This document shows, piece after piece, positions 52,953 to 59,681 of a DNA stretch of 64,000 bases (the stretch's first letter is position 1; each line of letters begins with the position of its first letter). The notes under the pieces are model-generated. The model saw only the letters and a list, made by a program, of their open reading frames with translations, did not search any database and was not told the DNA's origin. Origin of the DNA: Acidulodesulfobacterium sp021802425 (GTDB lineage: Bacteria > SZUA-79 > Acidulodesulfobacterales > Acidulodesulfobacteraceae); NCBI GenBank assembly GCA_021802425.1, contig JAJZXJ010000001.1, positions 139,789 through 203,788 of the forward strand, in the 5' to 3' direction. The position numbers and the translations under genes were made by a program.

Positions 52953-55571
52953 TTATTGCCGAATTTCCGCCTTCTTCCCGGCGGCATTTGAGGCTGCGCT
53001 ATCAACCATTATCCCGTAAGGGCCGTTTGGATAATTTTCTGCCAGTATATAAAGTCTTTCTTTTAGGGATTTATCGGGATATGCCGCCATAATCTGCCGT
53101 TCTATCTCTTCATCGTCGGAGGATTTACAGCACAGCCAGTATTCGAAAGGATCCGGCTTATTCCTGATTACGGCCGAATCATGCCCGAATTTTAAAAAAT
53201 ATTCGGCATAATGCCCTTTTACGACCTTAAGGTTTTTTACAATTTCTATCTCTTTTTCGTTAAGTCCGCAAAATTTTAAATCGTCCCCATCCACATCGCC
53301 GTCCAATTGGCAAAATATCTTAACGGTAGAATTTTCTATTATACTTTTACCGATGTTTCCGGCCTTCAAAAGATCGCCGGGTTCCTGGGTTACGCTCCAC
53401 ACCATGGATCCCCATTTGGCCGATGTCTTATAAAGGTGCATTATAAGTTCGGCTATTTTAGGGTCATCCACGAATTCCCAGCATTCGTCGTAAAAGAAAA
53501 AAACCTTGGCCGATTTGTCATACATTTTTTTAAACGAAATATTTTTTATTATCGCAAATACGACTTTTTGCAGGTCTTCATGCCCTTTTAATTTTTGCAA
53601 ATCGAATATGACTATCTTTTTACCCGTATCTATTCCTCCCTTCCTATTTAAAATCATACTATAGGGCGAAGATATATCTGTCCATTGAAATAAATTTTTT
53701 CCCATTTCCATTGCCCTTTTTTTATCCTCTATATCTCTTCCCTCGTTGTAATCAAATAATACATTGTTAATGTCCGAAATTACCGGCATATCGCCGTCAT
53801 CGTTTATCTTGTCGTACGATGCCTGAATCGCCCTTGCTATAATAGTTTTATCGTTGGGCGATAAATTTTTCTCCGGTTCGACCATTAAACCGATTATTCC
53901 CGTTAGAAATATCATAATGTCCGGGTCAAAAACTTCCTCGTTATTTACAATCTTAACTATATGCCGCTTTGGCGGAAACGGATTCAAGCAATATGTTCCG
54001 TCCAAATCCAGCTCGATGTATTCCCCGTTAAATATTCTGCAAAACTTGCTATATGTTCCTCCTATGTCAACCCCTACAATATGGTAATTTTCTCCCGACA
54101 TATAAAAGTTCGTTAAAAATCCGTTAAGCATAAAACCTTTCCCGCTTCTTGTTTTACCGAAGACGATTCCGTGTTTTGCAGGCAGCGCGTTATTGTATAA
54201 ATCGATATTTACCCCCTCCCCGCTTGTATTAATTAGCGGTATTGCGCAGGTTTTTGTTCCGCCGAAACTCTTATGTAAGGGGAAAAAGGCTGAAGCCGCC
54301 GGCGAAATAGATGTTTTAAACCGCCGGTTAAAGCGCGTTTGGGAAGGAAGGAACGATAAAAATAGATTATGGTGTTCCATGTTATCCGTAATTCCTTCCA
54401 TTCCGTTAAAATCTTTAAATGCCTCCAAAATTTTTATAGCCCTCGGATCCAGATCGGCGGCAGTTTTAGATTTAAGCCTGACGCACAGGGATATATCGAC
54501 AACCTTCTTTTGCATTTTCGAAACTGATTTAAGAAAATCGTCCAATTGCGCCGTAATGCCGCCGCCTTTATAATCGGTATATCCCCCGGAGACGGCCTCG
54601 GTCAAGCTTGCTTTAATATTTCTATCGGATTGAATTTTATTAATCGTTTTTTCCTGAGCCGGTATGTTAAAGGCAATCTGAATATCGTAGGGGAAAAAGT
54701 CGAAGGTGTCCGAATTTTCGATATTTAACAGTGGGGTTATGCCGTAAGCATCGATTTTACCGGGCAATCTATGCATATTTATAAACTTATAATAATAGCC
54801 GTCTATATAAAAATAATCCCTTTTTATTTCGGCGCAAGAATACATTAACTGGCTTCTAAATGTGAATTCGGGGGACATATTTTCCCATTTTGGAGAACCT
54901 ACGAAAATAGACCGCCCGGGATTTAATTCTTTATAGTAATAGTCGGTTAATTCCTGATTATTCATTCTTTTAAGCCCTATATTTAACCTCGAAGCCAAAA
55001 AACTCAAATTGTTTTCCGCATTATCCAATTTTTTACGGACGGCATCGAAATCATTTTTAGCATTGAGCCTTGCATGGGAATTATTAATATCTCCAATAGT
55101 TATTTTAAATAATTTTGAATTAAAATTGATAAAATCCGATAAAAATCCGCCTTTTTCCGATAACTCCAAATTTGTATTGTTTATTGTGCAAAAAAGATAT
55201 ATTTTAATATTTTTTATGCTTTTTGCTCTAAGAACCTTAAGTTTATTTTCTTTGATATATTCATAATCTTTCGGCGGAATAGAAGATATTCGATAATTCG
55301 ATATAAATTCGTCGTTTTTGTCGTCTATTTTGTAAACCCACTGCAAGCCGATATTTTCGTCCAAAAGATTTAGAAGAAGGTCGTTAGCATATGCCGTATC
55401 GTTGATTATCTCATCTTTGGATAAAACATAATCGAATCCTTTAACCATAAAACCGACAGTAAAAGAACCGTCGATGCCGATAATGATATTTTCATAAATC
55501 GTCAAAAGGTTGACATAATTATTAAACGATTCGCTTTGATTTCTTCTTTTTAATATGGATTTAAGCAGCAT
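52953..55571 (-). CDS. virB4: VirB4/TrbE-type T4SS ATPase
   Basis: An 872-aa protein of VirB4/TrbE/TraC type. The N-terminal domain of about 400 aa precedes an ATPase with Walker A around 471-478 ('GIVFGKTRSGKGFMLNG') and Walker B 'KVFFFYDECWEFV'. 'KTSAKWGSMVWSVTQEPGDLL' and 'IIENSTVKIFCQL' follow, typical of the VirB4 C-terminal motifs. It powers pilus assembly and transport. Its start overlaps the end of the virB3-like gene by 1 bp. Confidence 0.92.
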   Translation of the reverse strand: MLLKSILKRRNQSESFNNYVNLLTIYENIIIGIDGSFTVGFMVKGFDYVLSKDEIINDTAYANDLLLNLLDENIGLQWVYKIDDKNDEFISNYRISSIPPKDYEYIKENKLKVLRAKSIKNIKIYLFCTINNTNLELSEKGGFLSDFINFNSKLFKITIGDINNSHARLNAKNDFDAVRKKLDNAENNLSFLASRLNIGLKRMNNQELTDYYYKELNPGRSIFVGSPKWENMSPEFTFRSQLMYSCAEIKRDYFYIDGYYYKFINMHRLPGKIDAYGITPLLNIENSDTFDFFPYDIQIAFNIPAQEKTINKIQSDRNIKASLTEAVSGGYTDYKGGGITAQLDDFLKSVSKMQKKVVDISLCVRLKSKTAADLDPRAIKILEAFKDFNGMEGITDNMEHHNLFLSFLPSQTRFNRRFKTSISPAASAFFPLHKSFGGTKTCAIPLINTSGEGVNIDLYNNALPAKHGIVFGKTRSGKGFMLNGFLTNFYMSGENYHIVGVDIGGTYSKFCRIFNGEYIELDLDGTYCLNPFPPKRHIVKIVNNEEVFDPDIMIFLTGIIGLMVEPEKNLSPNDKTIIARAIQASYDKINDDGDMPVISDINNVLFDYNEGRDIEDKKRAMEMGKNLFQWTDISSPYSMILNRKGGIDTGKKIVIFDLQKLKGHEDLQKVVFAIIKNISFKKMYDKSAKVFFFYDECWEFVDDPKIAELIMHLYKTSAKWGSMVWSVTQEPGDLLKAGNIGKSIIENSTVKIFCQLDGDVDGDDLKFCGLNEKEIEIVKNLKVVKGHYAEYFLKFGHDSAVIRNKPDPFEYWLCCKSSDDEEIERQIMAAYPDKSLKERLYILAENYPNGPYGIMVDSAASNAAGKKAEIRQ

Positions 55572-55903
55572 TATTTATCTTTATAGATTAAATAAATTAA
55601 ATTTAAAAAAGGGGCATCTAATTTATCGCTCCCCGGCTCCAAAATAAATAGCTCCTTTTTAATTAATATAAACGACAAAAGCGAACTTGTATAAAAATCC
55701 GGTTTGCCGTTTTTATACTTTCTTAAAAAAATTAAGATAAGCGTATCGATTAATATTGCAAGAATAATGAACTCTTTAAATGCAAGAATCAGTATCATCG
55801 TAATAAAAATAAATAGTCCCCAATCGTATATTTCCAAGCCAAACCTTGTAACCCTGTCGTGAATTCCCCTGTGAATTTTAAATCTTGTATAGCCTGTTTT
55901 CAT
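55571..55903 (-). CDS. VirB3/TrbD-like membrane protein
   Basis: A 110-aa protein. A basic N-terminus ('FKIHRGIHDRVTRFGLEIYDW') precedes a transmembrane pair ('LFIFITMILILAFKEFIILAILIDTLILIFL'), the size and pattern of VirB3/TrbD. It always precedes virB4 in T4SS operons, as here, and the genes touch. Confidence 0.75.
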   Translation of the reverse strand: MKTGYTRFKIHRGIHDRVTRFGLEIYDWGLFIFITMILILAFKEFIILAILIDTLILIFLRKYKNGKPDFYTSSLLSFILIKKELFILEPGSDKLDAPFLNLIYLIYKDK

Positions 55904-55943
55904 ATGCCCCTCGCAGCAACATTACTTAAGCGCCTGTCATGAA

Positions 55944-56471
55944 TCATGGCTGGCCTACTGTAGTCGAGCCGTTTCCGCCGCCCATATTGATGCCGTTTGC
56001 CGAACCTCCCGCGCTTTGAACGATACCTAATATTGCGCCTGTTATGGTCGGCGCAAGCATCACCCCCGTCCCTGCCGCCGCCGTTATAAACGCCTTCCTT
56101 GCCGCATCCGGCTTATGCTGTTTTATATCGTAAAATCCCTTTACAAGGCCGATGGTAAGGGTCGCAGGAGCAAGCCTGTAGCATATCCATGTTGTCGCTT
56201 CGTTTAAAATGCCCGATGCCCCGATCCCGAGCGAACCCTGATTTAAATTAATCATTGCTAAAGCATTCGAACTTAAGGATAAAATAGATCCGGCAATAAG
56301 GGAAGAAACAAACAAAATGCTTTTTAATTTGCCCCTGCCCGGCTTTATTTTTAATTTTAACCTGCCCTTAGCAAATTTTTCTTCATAGATTTCCGATTGG
56401 AGACGAGCCATTATCATAATGGAATAATCATTGAAATGATTAATGTAATTAATGACATTTTTAAATCTCAT
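55944..56471 (-). CDS. VirB2/TrbC-like pilin
   Basis: A 175-aa protein. A long N-terminal region (about 1-45) is followed by a signal-like hydrophobic helix with a cleavage-like 'SLSSNALA' (about 70) and then two hydrophobic helices ('ICYRLAPATLTIGLVKGFYDI', 'AFITAAAGTGVMLAPTITGAIL'). A Gly-rich tail ends the protein. The mature part fits a VirB2/TrbC cyclic or linear pilin. The strong AGGAGG ribosome site suits a highly made structural subunit. First gene of the minus-strand cluster. Confidence 0.68.
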   Translation of the reverse strand: MRFKNVINYINHFNDYSIMIMARLQSEIYEEKFAKGRLKLKIKPGRGKLKSILFVSSLIAGSILSLSSNALAMINLNQGSLGIGASGILNEATTWICYRLAPATLTIGLVKGFYDIKQHKPDAARKAFITAAAGTGVMLAPTITGAILGIVQSAGGSANGINMGGGNGSTTVGQP

Positions 56472-56704
56472 TTTTTCCTCCTTTAGTTTAATAATTTAAA
56501 TTTTATTTACCGTAAAAATATTTATATCATTTTAATATTTCAGGATTATGAAACATTTGTTAAAAATATATTAATTTAATGTTACATTTTGATTACAAAA
56601 TGCCTTAAAAGTTATAATTTACTTGGATTTAAAATAAAATGTGGTTATTTATTGTTTTTTAATTTTTTTTATTTTTTAAAAAATTTCATCAAATTGAAAT
56701 AAAA

Positions 56705-56733
56705 TTGTCATAAAACTGTAATATAAATATGAT
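56705..56733 (+). promoter_or_regulatory. Sigma70-type promoter of the divergent small genes
   Basis: TTGTCA (56705-56710), 17-bp spacer, TATGAT (56728-56733). It lies in the 376-bp AT-rich spacer between virB2 (-) and the two small plus-strand genes. A minus-strand TGATATAAA (56522-56530) may be the cluster promoter. Nothing else was recognised in this spacer. Confidence 0.6.
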
Positions 56734-56847
56734 ATAAATAAAAACTCGCACTTTTAAAATCGATATTTAAATTGCAAATATGCCTCTAAACATCGGCTAA
56801 TCGTTTTGTTTAATATATTAAATAATTAATTAAAGGGGAATCTCGTT

Positions 56848-57099
56848 ATGGACGAAAAAAAACGGTCAAAAACAAAAGAAAAAAGGCTAAGAAATCGCGT
56901 AAAACACAAAAGCTATCAAGAGTTTATCGATGAAATTGCCGAGAGGTTAAAAGAAAAAAAAGAGATTGAAGAGTTATATAAACGTGTTATAATATTAAAA
57001 GCGGACGATGTGTTAAAGGAAATGGAAATAAAGGAAAGAAATAATAAAATTTTAACGGGGCTGCATAATGAAAGAAAACGGGACAAATCTGACGGGTAG
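56848..57099 (+). CDS. Small basic helical protein, divergent from T4SS cluster
   Basis: An 83-aa protein, strongly basic at the N-terminus ('KKRSKTKEKRLRNRVKHKSYQEFIDEIAERLKEKKEIEEL' in part) and predicted coiled-coil. The plus-strand promoter at 56705 and AGGGGAA upstream of the ATG support it as real. It overlaps the next gene by 32 bp. No family recognised. Its position divergent from virB2 is one where plasmid operons often hold regulators or mobilisation accessories. Confidence 0.6.
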   Translation: MDEKKRSKTKEKRLRNRVKHKSYQEFIDEIAERLKEKKEIEELYKRVIILKADDVLKEMEIKERNNKILTGLHNERKRDKSDG

Positions 57100-57463
57100 C
57101 CATAACCGCCAAAATATACAAAATATAGAAGATATTTTTAATAACCTTAAAGATTACATAGATAAAATAAAAGATAACGCGATTGCTTCCGGCAAAAAAG
57201 AAGACGCTTCAAGTTCATTATCGTTTACCGGCATGATATTCGACGAAATATCCAATTCGTTAAAAAAGGGCGGCTTAACCGATATAAACGGGCTAACGGA
57301 GGATCTCGACGACAACATTAAAATAATGCTTAACGGCCTTAATTCGTTTAAATCCGAAAAAATAGTCGCCGAAAGGCTTGACGATCTCGCCGCGTACTGC
57401 GATAAAGTATTTATGGAATTAATGGCGGGCGTTTCCTGCGCTATCCCCGCAAAAAATAATTAA
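57068..57463 (+). CDS. Small acidic helical protein, divergent from T4SS cluster
   Basis: A 131-aa protein, predicted mainly helical ('IEDIFNNLKDYIDKIKDNA', 'DDLAAYCDKVFMELMAG'), acidic, with no signal or membrane helix. It overlaps the 83-aa gene by 32 bp in another frame, so the pair is probably made together (basic plus acidic partners). No family recognised. Confidence 0.55.
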   Translation: MKENGTNLTGSHNRQNIQNIEDIFNNLKDYIDKIKDNAIASGKKEDASSSLSFTGMIFDEISNSLKKGGLTDINGLTEDLDDNIKIMLNGLNSFKSEKIVAERLDDLAAYCDKVFMELMAGVSCAIPAKNN

Positions 57464-57513
57464 ACTATCTGCCTCTGCCGCCCGCCCCGGTAATAGTTTT
57501 TATTTTATTACTC

Positions 57514-59070
57514 TTACAGCTTTATAATTCTTACAAAATCTGTAGAACCCGGTTCCCCCAGCGGTATGCCGCCGCTTAAAACGGCGTATTTAAAATTTTC
57601 TTTAAAATATTTCATCTTTTCGCTTTTATTTATAAAATCTATGATGTTTTTAATATCGACATTTTCTTTAATAATATCCCGCATAACAAAACTAACTACC
57701 CCGAAGTTAAGAGAAAGCCGCCTTTTTACCCCTTCGTCAGGTACGATGGATATAATAGGAACAACGGGGCGCAATGACGATATGATGCCGGCGGTATAGC
57801 CCGACCTTGTAACCGCCGCTATAAAAGACCCGTCCACTGAATAGGAAGCAAGAACGGCCATTTCTGCAACTATGTTAGAAATATTATTATATTCATTAGA
57901 AATATTATATCCCTCATAGGGATTTATTCTGTAATTGCCTGTATATTCACGGCCGCCTCCGCCTTTGCCGTTAATCCTTCTTATGCCTATATTTCTATAA
58001 TTGTTTTCAATAAAAATATTGCTGTTTTCCGTCGTTTTTATTATTTTGTTCATATATATAACGGCTTCGATAGGGTTATTTCCTACGGCGGTCTCTTCGG
58101 AAAGCATAACGGCATCCGTTCCGTCCAATATCGCGTTGGCAATATCAGTAACCTCCGCTCTGGTGGGAGATTCGTTTATGACCATGGACTCGAGCATCTG
58201 TGTTGCGGTAATAACAGGCCTTTTATAAATATTTGCAACAGAAATTATCCTTTTTTGCTTCAGGGCAATACTTTCTATCGGAGTTTCAACGCCGAGGTCG
58301 CCGCGCGCAACCATAATGCCATCTGAAACCATGGCAATTGCCTCAATATTTTCGACTGCTTCGGATTTTTCTATCTTTGCTATAATAAAAAAATGTTTTT
58401 CCGGATAATTTTTTTTTAAAAAATTCTTGACGGTTATAATATCTTCCGGCTGCCTTACAAAAGAAACCGCAAACATATCGGCGTTATGTTCCGCACCAAA
58501 TTTTAAATGCTTAAAATCATTCTTTGTAACGGATGGAATGCTAAGTTTGATATTGGGAAAATTCACCCCTTTCTCTGCCCTCAAAATGCCGTCCCGCAAT
58601 ATTTTGCATGAAAGCCCGTTCTTATTACAGGCAATATCGGTAACTTGCAGTTGTATTTTACCGTCATCTATAAAAATTAAGTCATTCTTTTTTACATCTT
58701 GAGTTAAAAACTTGTAGTCAATCGATATATTTTTATTATCGGAATGCTCTTTTCTATTAACGACATTTATATGCCCGCCCTTTTTTAAGATAATCCCGGC
58801 TTCTTTCTGCTTGCCTGTCCTAATTTTCGGCCCGGGCAGGTCAATAAGTATGGCAGTATCGTTTGAAAGTTCTCTAATCAGCCCGATAAGGCCGTCAAAA
58901 AAAATCTCGTTTCCGTGCGAGAAATTCAGCCTGGCGACATCCATGCCGGAATCTATTAGTTTTTTTATTACGGCTTTGCTAGAACTTGAAGGTCCAAGCG
59001 TGCAAACAATCTTTGTTTTTTTATATTTTTTTCTGTAATAATCGTTTTCATTTTTTCTTGCGTCATTCAT
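57514..59070 (-). CDS. pyk: Pyruvate kinase
   Basis: About 518 aa from the ATG at 59070. It has 'KTKIVCTLGPSSSS', 'DVARLNFSHG', 'ILIDLPGPKIRTGK', 'FIIAKIEKSEAVENI', 'MVARGDLGVE' and 'VITATQMLESMV.NESPTRAEVTDIANAILDGTDAVMLSEE', the complete catalytic set. An internal Gly/Asn-rich insertion lies at about 390-425 before the C-terminal domain. A perfect TATAAT lies so close to this ATG that the transcript may be leaderless. A longer start at 59109 would lie upstream of the -10. Convergent with the small genes. Confidence 0.93.
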   Translation of the reverse strand: MNDARKNENDYYRKKYKKTKIVCTLGPSSSSKAVIKKLIDSGMDVARLNFSHGNEIFFDGLIGLIRELSNDTAILIDLPGPKIRTGKQKEAGIILKKGGHINVVNRKEHSDNKNISIDYKFLTQDVKKNDLIFIDDGKIQLQVTDIACNKNGLSCKILRDGILRAEKGVNFPNIKLSIPSVTKNDFKHLKFGAEHNADMFAVSFVRQPEDIITVKNFLKKNYPEKHFFIIAKIEKSEAVENIEAIAMVSDGIMVARGDLGVETPIESIALKQKRIISVANIYKRPVITATQMLESMVINESPTRAEVTDIANAILDGTDAVMLSEETAVGNNPIEAVIYMNKIIKTTENSNIFIENNYRNIGIRRINGKGGGGREYTGNYRINPYEGYNISNEYNNISNIVAEMAVLASYSVDGSFIAAVTRSGYTAGIISSLRPVVPIISIVPDEGVKRRLSLNFGVVSFVMRDIIKENVDIKNIIDFINKSEKMKYFKENFKYAVLSGGIPLGEPGSTDFVRIIKL

Positions 59071-59076
59071 ATGACA

Positions 59077-59106
59077 ATTATATCGTAATAAACCCATAAA
59101 TCTGAA
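59077..59106 (-). promoter_or_regulatory. Promoter of pyk, predicted leaderless transcript
   Basis: Minus-strand TATAAT (59082-59077) with a weak TTCAGA (59106-59101) 18 bp upstream. The predicted start point falls on the A of the ATG at 59070. Confidence 0.45.
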
Positions 59107-59203
59107 CAAAACTTTTAAATTTCTTATTCCCGGAATTCCGAAATTTGGTAGAATTTAATAATAACGAAATTTAAAAAATTCAAATTTAAAGGGGTAAAAC
59201 AAA

Positions 59204-59260
59204 ATGAGCAAAAAAAGAAGAAAATTCTCCCCGGAGTTCAAATATCAACGCCTTCGATAG
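59204..59260 (+). pseudogene. Remnant of an IS3-type transposase OrfA
   Basis: The first 12 codons ('MSKKRRKFSPEF' plus K) match the typical N-terminus of IS3-family OrfA. The frame then diverges and stops after 18 codons. No OrfB, no terminal inverted repeats and no further transposase sequence were found, so only a fragment remains. Confidence 0.5.
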
Positions 59261-59398
59261 CGGCCGCTAATTTCTGCGGTTTCAATTCCATATTGGTGCG
59301 ATTAAAATCGGGTGCGAAAACGGGGGGACCAAACTGTTCCCGATTTTTACGTCAATGACTTGAAGGAAGCGGCGGAAATTATTATGAAAACCGTATAA
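59243..59398 (+). pseudogene. Decayed coding remnant of unknown origin
   Basis: Two overlapping frames read like protein: 'STPSIAAANFCGFNSILV' (from about 59246) and, after a frame change, 'VPDFYVNDLKEAAEIIMKT' ending at 59398. They look like a frameshifted C-terminus of one ancestral gene. I do not recognise it. With the OrfA fragment it marks a recombination scar between pyk and the CRISPR locus. From 59399 to about 59520 only AT-rich sequence with an inverted repeat (TTATTTCAA/TTGAAATAA) was seen. Confidence 0.4.
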
Positions 59399-59521
59399 TT
59401 ATTGACCCGCAATTAATAGTTTTATTTCAAAAATTTAATATAATCTATTTACTTGAAATAATATGGAATCTCTATTAAAATTTAAAATATAATTATTTAT
59501 AATGATGATATATTACAAGAT

Positions 59522-59629
59522 AAAGATAAAATGAGGCTTTTTTAGATAATCTTAAAAATAAATTTAAGATTGGTGCTTTGCAGGGAAGCCTCGAAACCTT
59601 TATTTTCGACATCTCTCGTTTAAAGATGT
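59522..59629 (-). ncRNA. tracrRNA
   Basis: On the minus strand the first 28 nt (59629-59602) are an anti-repeat that pairs with the CRISPR repeat over 28 nt with only two G-U wobbles. The tail then holds GAGGCTT (59592-59586) pairing with AAGCCTC (59539-59533). These enclose TGC-aaa-GCA and a perfect 9-bp hairpin (59571-59548). A T-rich tail (ATTTTATCTTTA) ends the RNA, for an estimated length of about 108 nt. It guides RNase III processing of crRNA and binds Cas9. Transcription diverges from cas9. Confidence 0.88.
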
Positions 59630-59635
59630 GTTTTT

Positions 59636-59664
59636 ATTATATCTAATTTAATTTTATTTGTCAA
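59636..59664 (-). promoter_or_regulatory. Consensus sigma70 promoter of tracrRNA
   Basis: Perfect TTGACA (59664-59659), 17-bp spacer, perfect TATAAT (59641-59636) on the minus strand. The predicted start A at 59629 is exactly the first base of the anti-repeat. Confidence 0.9.
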
Positions 59665-59681
59665 ATTTTTGCGAGGAACAA

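Noticed and set aside
59602..59632. Anti-repeat as an isolated CRISPR repeat, or plus-strand tracrRNA
   Set aside because: The consensus promoter, the fold of the tail and the G-U compatible pairing all place the tracrRNA on the minus strand. Plus-strand reading would have no promoter and would run into cas9.
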